From contig NZ_SMLB01000026.1 of the NCBI RefSeq assembly GCF_004349105.1, positions 20,846-84,845 of the forward strand: a DNA stretch of 64,000 nt, read 5' to 3'. The notes under the pieces were generated by a model. It did no database searches. It worked only from the letters and a program-made list of their open reading frames with translations, and was not told where the DNA came from. This document shows, in pieces, positions 25,709 to 34,424 of this stretch. Within the stretch, counting starts at the first letter, position 1; each line of letters starts with the position of its first letter. Origin of the DNA: Jiangella aurantiaca (GTDB taxonomy: Bacteria; Actinomycetota; Actinomycetes; Jiangellales; Jiangellaceae). The position numbers were made by a program, and so were the translations under genes.

Positions 25709-27422
25709 AGCAGACGTCGTCGACGTCGACGGCGCCGTCGGCCTCGTTCGGCGTCTCCGTGCCGCCCGGCGTCTCACTGTCGCCGGTCGGCTCGTCGGCC
25801 GGGGCCTCCTCGTCGGGAGCCTCCTCGGTCGGCTCGTCCGTCGGCTCGTCCGTCGGTTGCTCCGTCGGGTCGTCCGCCGAGGGCTCGGTGGCCTCGCTGG
25901 TCGGGCCGTCCGCGTTGTCAGGGTTCTCCGGGCTGGGCGGCGGCGTCTCGGCCGGCGGGTCGAGGGACTGCTGGACGTACTCGCGGATGACGTCGTAGTC
26001 GGGGTTGTGGTACTCGATGATGTCGTCGGTGAACGGCAGGCTGCGCAGTCCGCCCGACTCCTGCACCTTCAGTGCCAGTTCGGCGAAGTCGGACAGCCGG
26101 TCCTGCGTGATGTCGGTGGACATGGTGTTCTCGGCCGCAGACGCGAGCTGCTGGTAGCGGCGCAGCACCGTCATCGGGTCGGCCTGCTCGGTGATGGCGC
26201 CGATGACGCAGCGCTGCCGCCGCATGCGCTCGTAGTCGTCGGAGACCGGGCCGGGGCCGCAGCGGGCACGGGCGAACCAGAGCGCCCGGTAGCCGTCGAG
26301 GTGCTGGTTCTCGCCCGGCTCGATCCAGCCCGAGGGCTCGGTGCAGCGGCCGTACTGCTCCTTGGTGCCGATGGGGATGCGGTACGGCACGTCGATGTCG
26401 ATGCCGCCGAACGCGTCGACGAGGTACTGGAAGCCGCGCAGGTTGACCATGACGTAGTAGTGGATGTCCAGCCCGAGCGCCTCGCCGACGATGAGCTTGA
26501 CCGCCTCGGCGCCGGGGTCGGGAATGCCCTCGAAGTACTCGGGGAACTCGTGCGGCACGAAGCGGTACACCGCCGACAGCCAGTAGTAGGCGTCCTCCTC
26601 GGGCCCCGTCCAGCCCTCGGGGTAGGCCTCGGCCAGCGGGGTGTCCGGCGGCATCGGCAGGTTGAGCAGGTTGCGCGGCAGCGAGAACAGGGCGGTGTCG
26701 CCGGTCTCGGTGTTGATGCTGGCGACCATGACGGTGTCGGTGCGGGTCTCCTCCCGGCCCGGTCCGGCGTCGGAGCCGAGGATGAGCACGTTGACGCGCT
26801 GCTGGCCGGCCCACGGGTCCTCGTCGGAGCTGTCCGGACGGGTGAGACTGCGGCTGTCGTCGTCGGCGAAGACGTTGCCGATGAAGCCGCGCTGGGTGTA
26901 CGCGTACCGGCTGCCGATGCTGAGGGGGCTGACCACCAGCGAGGCGACCACGACAACGACGAGCGCGGACAACAGCCGCTGCGGCGCCTTCAGGCCGCGC
27001 GGCTGCAGCAGGTACAGGCTGACCAGCGCGGTGACCAGCCAGGCGACGGCGACGGCGGCGAGGCCGGCGGTGACGAGGTTCAGCGTGTCGGTGTCGGTAC
27101 CGGCGTCGACCAGGCCGGACAGCCCACCGCGCACCGCGTAGACCGCGGCCGCCGCGGCCAGCAGCACGAACACCGCCAGGATGGTCCAGCCCAGCTTCTT
27201 CCGGCCCGCCGAGATCAGCCCGGCACCGGGAATCAGGGCGCCGACGCCGACCTGGCGCAGAAAGCGGCGATACTGAGCCGGGCTGACGCCGCTGCGCCGC
27301 GCCCGACCTCGTCGGCCGACCGTCTCCTCGCTGCTCATCGATGCCGCCGCCGCGCGCGTGCCCCTACGCGGGCCTGCCTCCTTCACCGGATCGGGACGTG
27401 CTGCCGATGGGTCGCCGGACAT
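25707..27422 (-). CDS. LCP-family (LytR-CpsA-Psr) cell-wall glycopolymer ligase
   Basis: 571 residues. A basic cytoplasmic tail is followed by hydrophobic helices (about 75-95, 115-140, 145-170) and the extracytoplasmic LCP domain (about 205-440) with VNVLILGSDAG, RTDTVMVASINTETGDTALFSLPRN and the conserved Arg-rich ALWFARARCGPGPVSDDYERMRRQR block. The family transfers lipid-linked teichoic acid, arabinogalactan or capsule polymer to peptidoglycan. A long Pro/Glu/Asp/Thr-rich tail (about 480-571) ends the protein, with repeated DEPTDEPTEE units and a final Cys. The extra helices before the LCP domain are unusual, since most have one. Confidence 0.9.
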   Translation of the reverse strand: MSGDPSAARPDPVKEAGPRRGTRAAAASMSSEETVGRRGRARRSGVSPAQYRRFLRQVGVGALIPGAGLISAGRKKLGWTILAVFVLLAAAAAVYAVRGGLSGLVDAGTDTDTLNLVTAGLAAVAVAWLVTALVSLYLLQPRGLKAPQRLLSALVVVVVASLVVSPLSIGSRYAYTQRGFIGNVFADDDSRSLTRPDSSDEDPWAGQQRVNVLILGSDAGPGREETRTDTVMVASINTETGDTALFSLPRNLLNLPMPPDTPLAEAYPEGWTGPEEDAYYWLSAVYRFVPHEFPEYFEGIPDPGAEAVKLIVGEALGLDIHYYVMVNLRGFQYLVDAFGGIDIDVPYRIPIGTKEQYGRCTEPSGWIEPGENQHLDGYRALWFARARCGPGPVSDDYERMRRQRCVIGAITEQADPMTVLRRYQQLASAAENTMSTDITQDRLSDFAELALKVQESGGLRSLPFTDDIIEYHNPDYDVIREYVQQSLDPPAETPPPSPENPDNADGPTSEATEPSADDPTEQPTDEPTDEPTEEAPDEEAPADEPTGDSETPGGTETPNEADGAVDVDDVC

Positions 27423-27487
27423 TGTGCCTCACGTGACGAACTCCCGCGGAGGCACCCGCGTTCCCGGCGTGCCCGGCATGTCCCGAT

Positions 27488-28003
27488 TCACAGCTTCCGG
27501 TTCATGAGCACGGAGTCGCGGTCGTCTCCAGGCGCGACCCGGATCGAGCCGGGGTTGCGGCCCACCTCGACGAAGCCGCACGACTCGTAGAACCGCCCCA
27601 GCCCGAGTCCGTCGCGGTAGGTGAGGTGCAGGAACTCCAGCCCGTCGGCGCGGGCGAGGTCGGCCAGCCCGTCGAGCAGCGCCCGGCCGGCGCCGCGGCC
27701 CTGGAACCGCGGGTGCACCTGCAGCCGGAGGACCGTGGCCCAGTGCCGGAACAACGGCCGGGTGGAGCCGATGACGAAGCCGAACCCGGCTCGCTCGCCG
27801 TCGATGCGCAGGACGCCGAGGAACCCCGCGCCGGCCGCCAGCTCCGCGAGGTGCTCGTCCAGCGCGGGCCGTACGTCGTCGGCGCCGACCGGCGGCAGGA
27901 ACCCGACGGCGCCCCCGGCGTTGCTGACGTCGACCCAGCAGCTCAGCAGCCACGACGCCAGCTCGTCGCCGATCTCGGTGACTCGTTCGACCATTTCGCT
28001 CAC
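27488..28003 (-). CDS. GNAT-family N-acetyltransferase
   Basis: 171 residues with GTG start (CGAGGC upstream); ATG at 27994 is a close alternative. The acetyl-CoA pyrophosphate loop is seen as VHPRFQGRGAGRALLDGL (about 98-115), followed by the LTYRDGLGLGRFYESCGFVEVGR segment of motif B. Substrate unknown. It diverges from the XPB helicase with a 27-base gap. Confidence 0.82.
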   Translation of the reverse strand: MSEMVERVTEIGDELASWLLSCWVDVSNAGGAVGFLPPVGADDVRPALDEHLAELAAGAGFLGVLRIDGERAGFGFVIGSTRPLFRHWATVLRLQVHPRFQGRGAGRALLDGLADLARADGLEFLHLTYRDGLGLGRFYESCGFVEVGRNPGSIRVAPGDDRDSVLMNRKL

Positions 28004-28030
28004 GCCTCGACCGTACGGGACAATGGCGAG

Positions 28031-29677
28031 GTGAACGACGGACCCCTGATCGTCCAGAGTGACAAGACCCTGCTCCTCGAGGTCGACCACGACCAAGCCG
28101 ACGACTGCCGACGCGCCATCGCGCCGTTCGCCGAGCTGGAGCGGGCCCCCGAGCACGTGCACACCTACCGTCTGACCCCGCTCGGCCTGTGGAACGCCCG
28201 GGCCGCGGGTCACGACGCCGAGCAGGTCGTCGACACTCTGCTCAGCTACTCCCGCTACCCCGTCCCGCACGCCCTCCTGGTCGACGTCGCCGAGACGATG
28301 GCCCGGTACGGCCGGCTGCGGCTGGAGAGCCACCCGGTCCACGGGCTGGTCCTCGTCAGCACCGACCGCGCGGTGCTCGAGGAGGTGCTGCGCTCCAAGC
28401 GGGTCGTTCCCCTCGTGGGCGCCCGGCTCGACGCCGACACCGTCGTCGTCCACCCGTCCGAGCGCGGCAACCTCAAGCAGGCGCTGGTCAAGCTCGGCTG
28501 GCCGGCCGAAGACAGCGCCGGCTACGTCGACGGCGAGGCGCACCCCATCGCGCTGGCCGAGGACGGCTGGGCGCTGCGGCCGTACCAGCGCGAGGCCACC
28601 GACGGCTTCTGGCACGGCGGCTCCGGCGTCGTCGTGCTGCCGTGCGGCGCCGGCAAGACGCTGGTCGGCGCGGCGGCCATGGCCCGGGCCGGCGCCACCA
28701 CGCTGATCCTGGTGACGAACACCGTCGCGGCCCGGCAGTGGAAGGACGAGCTGGTCAAGCGGACCAGTCTCACCGAGGACGAGATCGGCGAGTACTCCGG
28801 CGCGAAGAAGGAGATCCGCCCGGTCACCATCGCGACCTACCAGGTCCTCACCACCCGGCGGAAGGGCGTCTACGCGCACCTCGAGCTGCTCGACGCCCGC
28901 GACTGGGGCCTCATCGTGTACGACGAGGTGCACCTGCTGCCGGCGCCGATCTTCCGCATGACGGCCGACCTGCAGGCCCGCCGCCGGCTGGGGCTGACGG
29001 CAACGCTGGTGCGCGAGGACGGCCGCGAGGACGACGTCTTCACGCTGATCGGCCCGAAGCGCTACGACGCGCCGTGGAAGGAGATCGAGAACCAGGGCTG
29101 GATCGCCCCCGCCGACTGCGTCGAGGTCCGCGTCACCCTGTCAGACGGCGAGCGGCTGGCCTACGCGACCGCCGAGCCCGACGAGCGCTACCGGCTGGCG
29201 TCGTGCACCGACGCCAAAACACGCGTCGTCGAAGGCCTGGTGAGGCGGCATGCCGGCGAGCCCACGCTGGTCATCGGCCAGTACATCGAGCAGCTGGACG
29301 AGATCGGCGAACGGCTCGGCGCCCCGGTGGTCAAGGGCGAGACGACGGTGCGCGAGCGGCAGCGGCTGTTCGACGGCTTCCGCGCCGGCGAGATCCGCAC
29401 GCTGGTGGTCAGCAAGGTGGCGAACTTCTCCATCGACCTGCCCGAGGCCAGTGTCGCGATCCAGGTGTCGGGCACGTTCGGCTCGCGGCAGGAGGAAGCG
29501 CAGCGGCTCGGCCGTATCCTGCGCCCCAAGTCCGACGGCCGGACGGCGCGGTTCTACTCGGTGATCGTCCGCGACACCGTCGACCAGGACTTCGCCCAGC
29601 ACCGGCAGCGCTTCCTCGCCGAGCAGGGTTACGCCTACCAGATCGCCGACGCCGAGGACGTCCTCAGCGACGACTGA
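28031..29677 (+). CDS. XPB/Ssl2-type superfamily 2 DNA repair helicase
   Basis: 548 residues, the usual length for bacterial XPB. An N-terminal damage-recognition region (about 1-170) is followed by WALRPYQREATDGF (Q-motif region), Walker A PCGAGKT (about 204-210), DEVH box (about 297), the RED motif VREDGRED, and motif VI QEEAQRLGRILRP (about 480-492). In actinobacteria XPB is a 3'-5' ATP-dependent helicase tied to repair. GTG at 28031 fits the conserved start; no strong Shine-Dalgarno is seen. Confidence 0.92.
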   Translation: MNDGPLIVQSDKTLLLEVDHDQADDCRRAIAPFAELERAPEHVHTYRLTPLGLWNARAAGHDAEQVVDTLLSYSRYPVPHALLVDVAETMARYGRLRLESHPVHGLVLVSTDRAVLEEVLRSKRVVPLVGARLDADTVVVHPSERGNLKQALVKLGWPAEDSAGYVDGEAHPIALAEDGWALRPYQREATDGFWHGGSGVVVLPCGAGKTLVGAAAMARAGATTLILVTNTVAARQWKDELVKRTSLTEDEIGEYSGAKKEIRPVTIATYQVLTTRRKGVYAHLELLDARDWGLIVYDEVHLLPAPIFRMTADLQARRRLGLTATLVREDGREDDVFTLIGPKRYDAPWKEIENQGWIAPADCVEVRVTLSDGERLAYATAEPDERYRLASCTDAKTRVVEGLVRRHAGEPTLVIGQYIEQLDEIGERLGAPVVKGETTVRERQRLFDGFRAGEIRTLVVSKVANFSIDLPEASVAIQVSGTFGSRQEEAQRLGRILRPKSDGRTARFYSVIVRDTVDQDFAQHRQRFLAEQGYAYQIADAEDVLSDD

Positions 29678-29714
29678 CCCTTGCGCCCGTGATCAACTTT
29701 GCGGGGATATTCGG

Positions 29715-29743
29715 TGGACACCGCGGCGAACGCGGACTAGGCT
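29715..29743 (+). promoter_or_regulatory. Promoter of the HelR-like gene
   Basis: -35 TGGACA (29715-29720), 17-base spacer, -10 TAGGCT (29738-29743), giving a start near 29750 and a leader of about 70 bases with CTGGAGGCC before the ATG. No rifamycin-associated element was recognised in the leader or upstream. Confidence 0.55.
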
Positions 29744-29821
29744 CCCATGCCCTTCGCGACCGGACCGGACCACCGGGCCGTCGGAAAGCGCCATCTTCCG
29801 CCGAGCCCCTGGAGGCCGTCC

Positions 29822-31882
29822 ATGTCCGCCGACCCCGTCCTGCACGCCGAGCGCGAGCACCTGCGCCGTTCCCGCGCCGACCTCGAGGCGATGCGCGAGC
29901 ACACCCTCTCGCTGACGGCGCAGGGCAGCGACCACGTGTCGACCGAGTACCTGAAGGCCGCGCTGTACCGGCGGGCGAAGGCGCTGGCGGACGACCCGAA
30001 CCTGCCGCTGTTCTTCGGCCGCATCGACCGCACCGACGATGAATCGGACGAGACGTACGAAACCTTTCATATCGGCCGGCGGCACGTCATGGACGGCAAC
30101 GGCGACCCGATGGTCGTCGACTGGCGGGCGGACGTGTCGCGTGCCTTCTATCGGGCGACCAGGGCCGACCCGCACGGCGTCACGCTGCGCCGCCGCTACG
30201 GGTTCGCCGGCGGCGAGCTGACGTCGTACGAGGACGAGCACCTGCTGGACCCGGGTGAGGCCGACATCACCAGCCGCATCCTCACCGAGGAGATCGAGCG
30301 GCCGCGCGTCGGCCCGATGCGCGACATCGTCGCGACCATCCAGCCGGAGCAGGACGAAGTGGTCCGGGCGAGCCTGGACCGGACGGTGTGCGTCCAGGGC
30401 GCGCCGGGCACCGGCAAGACCGCCGTCGGGTTGCACCGGGCGGCGTTCCTGCTGCACACGTACCGCGAACGGCTGGCCCGCACCGGCGTGCTGGTCATCG
30501 GCCCGAATCAGGCGTTCCTGCACTACATCGCCCAGGTGCTGCCGACACTCGGCGAGGTGGACGTCCGCCAGGTCACCGTCGCGGAGCTGGTCGAGAGCGT
30601 CCCGATCAGGGGCACCGACAACCCCGAGACGGCCGCCCTGAAGGGCGACGAACGCCTTGCGACCGTCATCCGCAACGCGATCTGGTCGCACGTCCAGGAG
30701 CCGGCCGAGACGCTCTACGTCACCCGCGGCACCCGGCGCTGGCGGGTCCCGGTGCACGAGGCCGCCGACGCGATCCGGACGCTGCGCGAACGCGGCGACG
30801 GCTACACCACGGCCCGCTCACTGCTCGGCCAGCGGCTGGCCCACCGGATCCTGCTGCGCATGGAGGCGGCCGGCGAGATCACCGACGACCGCGTCCAGAA
30901 CGCCGTGGCCCGGTCCCGGCCGGTGAAGGACTACGTCGACCAGCTGTGGCCGGCGCTGGACCCGGTGAAGCTGGTCATGCGGCTGCTCAGCGAGCCGGAG
31001 CTGCTCGCCACCGCCGCTGACGGAATCCTCGGCGACGACGAAAGGCAACGGCTGCTCTGGCGCAAGCCCGCCCGCGGCCCGAAGACCGCACCGTGGTCGC
31101 ACGCCGACGCCGTCCTGGTCGACGAGGCCGCCGCGGCGCTCGAGCGGGTCCCCGGCGTGGGGCACGTCGTGCTGGACGAGGCGCAGGACCTCTCCCCCAT
31201 GGAACTGCGCGCCGTCGGCCGTCGCGCGGCCACCGGTTCGCTGACCATCCTCGGCGACATCGCCCAGGGCACGACGCCATGGGCGACGCCGTCGTGGCCG
31301 GAGGCGCTACGCCATCTCGCCCACGACGACGCGCATCCCCCTTTCCCTCCTGGGACTCACCGCCGCCCGGGACCTCGCGGTCGGCCTCCGGCCACCCTCG
31401 AGGTGCTGCGCAAGGGCTACCGCGTCCCGGCCGCCGTCGTCGAGTTCGCCGGCCGGCTGCTGCCGGTCATCGCGCCGGGCATCGCGCCGCCGGAGCCGGT
31501 CCGGTCCAACCCCGGCCGCCTGGACGTGACGCGAGCGCCCGGCGGCGACCTGCGCGCAGCCGTCGCCGACGCCGTCAGGGAGGTCGCTGCGCGCGAGGGC
31601 TCGGTCGGCGTCATCGTCGCCGACGACGCCGCCCCCGAGGTCGCGGCGGCGCTCGACGACGCCGGTCCGCCGTACGGGCAGCTCGCCGACGACGCCCGGA
31701 TCACGCTGCTGCCGGCCACGCTCGCCAAGGGTCTGGAGTACGACCACGTGGTCGTCGTCGAGCCGGCCGCCATCGTCGCGGCCGAGCCGGCCGGGCTGCG
31801 CCGCCTCTACGTCGTGCTCACCCGCGCGGTGTCGTCGCTCACCGTCGTGCACTGCCACCCCCTGCCAGACGCGCTGGCCTAG
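29822..31882 (+). CDS. HelD/HelR-like superfamily 1 ATPase (RNA polymerase-recycling type)
   Basis: 686 residues. The N-terminal coiled-coil (EREHLRRSRADLEAMREHTLS) and IGRRHVMDGNGDPMVVDWRADVSRAFY segment are typical of HelD proteins, which pull stalled RNA polymerase off DNA or rifamycin. Walker A GAPGTGKT lies near residue 193, Walker B VVLDEAQDLS near 449, then GDIAQGTTPWA and the late motif TLLPATLAKGLEYDHVVVVEP. ATG at 29822 has GGAGGCC upstream. Residues 505-523 are Pro/Arg-rich sequence encoded by an inserted repeat in antisense orientation, just before the conserved GYRVP segment. The insert keeps frame, so the gene may still work. Confidence 0.85.
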   Translation: MSADPVLHAEREHLRRSRADLEAMREHTLSLTAQGSDHVSTEYLKAALYRRAKALADDPNLPLFFGRIDRTDDESDETYETFHIGRRHVMDGNGDPMVVDWRADVSRAFYRATRADPHGVTLRRRYGFAGGELTSYEDEHLLDPGEADITSRILTEEIERPRVGPMRDIVATIQPEQDEVVRASLDRTVCVQGAPGTGKTAVGLHRAAFLLHTYRERLARTGVLVIGPNQAFLHYIAQVLPTLGEVDVRQVTVAELVESVPIRGTDNPETAALKGDERLATVIRNAIWSHVQEPAETLYVTRGTRRWRVPVHEAADAIRTLRERGDGYTTARSLLGQRLAHRILLRMEAAGEITDDRVQNAVARSRPVKDYVDQLWPALDPVKLVMRLLSEPELLATAADGILGDDERQRLLWRKPARGPKTAPWSHADAVLVDEAAAALERVPGVGHVVLDEAQDLSPMELRAVGRRAATGSLTILGDIAQGTTPWATPSWPEALRHLAHDDAHPPFPPGTHRRPGPRGRPPATLEVLRKGYRVPAAVVEFAGRLLPVIAPGIAPPEPVRSNPGRLDVTRAPGGDLRAAVADAVREVAAREGSVGVIVADDAAPEVAAALDDAGPPYGQLADDARITLLPATLAKGLEYDHVVVVEPAAIVAAEPAGLRRLYVVLTRAVSSLTVVHCHPLPDALA
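31337..31385 (-). repeat. Two-hairpin GNRA repeat, copy 3, inside the HelR-like gene
   Basis: Read on the minus strand from 31385 it starts GCCGACCGCGAGGTCCC and ends CCCAGGAGGGAAAGGGGG. Hairpin 1 is GACC-GCGA-GGTC and hairpin 2 TCCC-AGGA-GGGA. It is inserted against the direction of the host gene and encodes [19 protein letters not shown] there. The AGGGAAAGGGGG end is followed by an ATG on the minus strand with no gene behind it. Confidence 0.7.
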
Positions 31883-31883
31883 C

Positions 31884-31935
31884 GGCCGACCGCGAGGTCC
31901 CAGGCGGCGGCGAGTCCCGGAAGGGAAAGGAGACC
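31884..31935 (+). repeat. Two-hairpin GNRA repeat, copy 2
   Basis: Starts GCCGACCGCGAGGTCCC directly after the stop of the HelR-like gene (31882) and ends GGGAAAGGAGACC. Hairpin 1 GACC-GCGA-GGTC and hairpin 2 TCCC-GGAA-GGGA both have perfect 4-bp stems and GNRA loops. The GAAAGGAG end is a strong Shine-Dalgarno but no clear gene starts right behind it; the next start is the leader peptide at 32071. Confidence 0.72.
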
Positions 31936-32070
31936 AGTTCACCAGTAGCGATACGATGCCGATGCCCGCGAAGGGCTACATTCTGTGTATTGTCTGCACG
32001 GCGTATGGGGTCATCGGCACCCCCCGAACATCGCTCGAGGTGAGCGACGGCACCTGCCTGGGGAGGGCGC

Positions 32071-32130
32071 ATGGCATCTGACTTCGACCTGGCACGGGCC
32101 GGACGCGGTGCCCTGGGAACCCACCCGTGA
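32071..32130 (+). CDS. 19-residue leader peptide coupled to the ether-lipid-type operon
   Basis: ATG at 32071 follows a strong Shine-Dalgarno (GGGGAGGGC) and encodes MASDFDLARAGRGALGTHP. Its TGA (32128-32130) overlaps the GTG start of the next gene (GTGA), exactly the linkage used by the rest of the operon. The next gene lacks a good ribosome site of its own, so the leader probably delivers ribosomes to it. No run of regulatory codons is obvious, so attenuation is not indicated. Confidence 0.6.
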   Translation: MASDFDLARAGRGALGTHP

Positions 32131-34424
32131 GCGCCACCACGGCCAGCGGAGGAACCTCGATCTTGCACGGCGCACACGTTCTCCTCACCGGCGCGACCGG
32201 GTTCGTCGGACAGGCACTGCTCGAGAAGCTGCTGTCGAGCTACCCGGACACCCGGGTGACCCTGATCGTCCGGCCGCGCGGCGCGCTCACCGCGCAGGAC
32301 CGCATCGACCGGCTGTTCCGCAAGCCCGTCTTCAGCACCTGGCGCAAGGCCGTCGGTGACGACGAGGCCGAGCGGCAGTACCGCGAGCGGGTCACCGTCC
32401 TCGAGGGCGACCTCGGCGAGCTGCCGCCGCTCCCGTCCGATGTCGACGTCGTCATCCACTCGGCGTCCACCGTCTCCTTCGACCTGCCGATCGACGAGGC
32501 GTTCGCCTCCAATGTGTCCGGGCCGGAGTCGCTCTACCGAGCGCTGCTCGCCGGCGGCACCGACCCGCACGTCGTGCACGTCTCCACGGGCTACGTCGCC
32601 GGGCTGCGGAAGGGCATCGTCGAGGAGCGCAGCCTCGAGCACGACGTCGACCGCGTCGCCGAGCTCGCGTACGCCCAGGCCGCCCGGCCCGACATCGAAC
32701 GGCTCTCCCGCAGCCCGCGGCTGCTGCGCCGGCTGCTCACGCAGGCGCAGGCCGAGCACGGCCGGGCCGGCGCGCGCGTCGTCACCGGCGCCGCCGAGCA
32801 GGCCCGGCACGACTGGGTCCGCGCCGAACTGGTCGAGGCCGGCCGCACCCGGGCGCAGAGCCTGGGCTGGCCCGACGTCTACACGTTCACCAAAGCGCTG
32901 GGCGAGCGGGTCGCCGAGGACCTCTGGGCCGGCGCCGGCCACCGGCTCACCGTCGTCCGGCCGACCATCATCGAGTCGTCTCTCAAGCACCCGTTCCCGG
33001 GCTGGATCGACGGCTTCAAGGTCGCCGATCCGCTGATCGCGGCGTACGGCCGCGGCCTGCTGCCGGAGTTCCCGGCGCTGGCCGACACCGTGCTCGACGT
33101 CATCCCGGTCGACTTCGTCGTCAACGCCGCCCTGGCCGCGGCCGCCTCGCCGCCCCCGCCGGGCGAGGCGCAGTACTTCCAGGTCAGCTCCGGCATCACC
33201 AATCCACTGCCGTTCGGCCGGCTGCTCCGGCTGGTGCACGAGTACTTCGAGGCCAACCCGCTCACGGACGCCAAGGGCGGCCACCTCGCCGTCCCGTCGT
33301 GGTCGTTCCCGCACCGCGGCGTGGTCGAGCGCGCGCTGCGCCGTCGCGAGCGGGTCGTCGACGTCGCCGACAAGGCGGTCGACCGGCTGCCGCCGGGCGA
33401 GCGGACGCGCAAGTGGATCTCCACCATCTACCGGGCCCGGCGCGACCTCGACACGCTGCGCAAGTTCACCTCGCTGTACCAGCCGTACACCGAGACCGAG
33501 GTCATCTTCGACGACGCCAAGCTGCGGGCGTTGCACGCGTCGCTGCCCGACGAGCGCAAGGCCGAGCACGGCTTCGACGTCACCGAGATCGACTGGGCGC
33601 ACTACCTGCAGAAGATCCACATCCCGGGGGTGCCCGGCCTGACCCGCGGCAGCGGCGGCGACGGCTCCAGCGCCGGCCCCGCGCCGCTGGAGCTGCCGGA
33701 GCGCACCGACGTCGTGGCCGTCTTCGACCTGCAGAAGACCGTCGCCGCGGCGACACTGGTCGAGCACTACGTGTGGATCGAGCTGGCCGCCAAGCCGCTG
33801 TCGCGGTGGCCGGTCGTGCTGAGCAACCTGGTCGCGCTGGGCCCTCGCTACCTGCAGGCCGAACGGCGCGACCGCGGCGACTTCATCCGCACGTTCATGC
33901 GCCGCTACGAGGGCGTCAACGAGAACGAGCTGCGCAAGATCATCGCCGACGAGGTGACGGTGTCGCTGCACCGCGGCCTCTTCGAGCAGGCACTGGAGCG
34001 CATCAAGGCGCACCGCGCGGCCGGGCACCGCACCGTCCTGCTCACCGGCGAGATCGACGTGTTCGTCGAGCCGCTGGCGCCGCTGTTCGACGTCATGGTC
34101 GCCGGCAAGATGGAGTCCGACGAGACCGGCCGGTGGACGGGGCACCTGGCCACGCCGCCGCTGGTCGGCGAGGCGCGGGCCGCCTGGCTGCGCCGCTACG
34201 CCCGCACCGAGGGCCTGGACCTCGCCGGCTCGTACGCCTACGGCGACAGCTACGCGGACCGTTCCTGGCTGGAGGTCGTCGGCCACCCCAACGCCGTCAA
34301 CCCTGACGCCAGCCTGTACCGGTACGCCAAGTCCAAGCGCTGGCCGGTGCACAGCTGGACCACCACCGCCGAGGGCCGGCTGTCGCCGGTCCTGCGCAGC
34401 GTGCGGGGAGCACGACGGGCATGA
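32127..34424 (+). CDS. Fatty acyl-CoA reductase (FAR-type SDR) fused to a HAD-IB domain
   Basis: 765 residues. The N-terminal NAD-binding-4 domain has LLTGATGFVGQALLEKLLSS, VIHSASTVSFD, VVHVSTGYVAG and the YTFTK catalytic pair, followed by a sterile/FAR_C-like region with YRARRDLDTLRKFTSLYQPY (about 435-455). The family makes fatty alcohols from acyl-CoA. The C-terminal third (about 525-765) is a HAD-IB fold with motif II LLTGEID and motif IV GDSYADRSW, but motif I reads DLQKT (from about residue 534) rather than DxDxT: the acid-base Asp is Gln, so normal phosphatase activity is doubtful. First enzyme of a four-gene overlapping operon; in an ether-lipid role it would supply the alcohol. Confidence 0.82.
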   Translation: MSATTASGGTSILHGAHVLLTGATGFVGQALLEKLLSSYPDTRVTLIVRPRGALTAQDRIDRLFRKPVFSTWRKAVGDDEAERQYRERVTVLEGDLGELPPLPSDVDVVIHSASTVSFDLPIDEAFASNVSGPESLYRALLAGGTDPHVVHVSTGYVAGLRKGIVEERSLEHDVDRVAELAYAQAARPDIERLSRSPRLLRRLLTQAQAEHGRAGARVVTGAAEQARHDWVRAELVEAGRTRAQSLGWPDVYTFTKALGERVAEDLWAGAGHRLTVVRPTIIESSLKHPFPGWIDGFKVADPLIAAYGRGLLPEFPALADTVLDVIPVDFVVNAALAAAASPPPPGEAQYFQVSSGITNPLPFGRLLRLVHEYFEANPLTDAKGGHLAVPSWSFPHRGVVERALRRRERVVDVADKAVDRLPPGERTRKWISTIYRARRDLDTLRKFTSLYQPYTETEVIFDDAKLRALHASLPDERKAEHGFDVTEIDWAHYLQKIHIPGVPGLTRGSGGDGSSAGPAPLELPERTDVVAVFDLQKTVAAATLVEHYVWIELAAKPLSRWPVVLSNLVALGPRYLQAERRDRGDFIRTFMRRYEGVNENELRKIIADEVTVSLHRGLFEQALERIKAHRAAGHRTVLLTGEIDVFVEPLAPLFDVMVAGKMESDETGRWTGHLATPPLVGEARAAWLRRYARTEGLDLAGSYAYGDSYADRSWLEVVGHPNAVNPDASLYRYAKSKRWPVHSWTTTAEGRLSPVLRSVRGARRA

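Noticed and set aside
29686..29720. Sixth full copy of the TGATC palindrome after the XPB gene
   Set aside because: CCCGTGATCAACTTTG resembles a left arm, but no matching right arm is found within 100 bases, so only a partial copy is noted.
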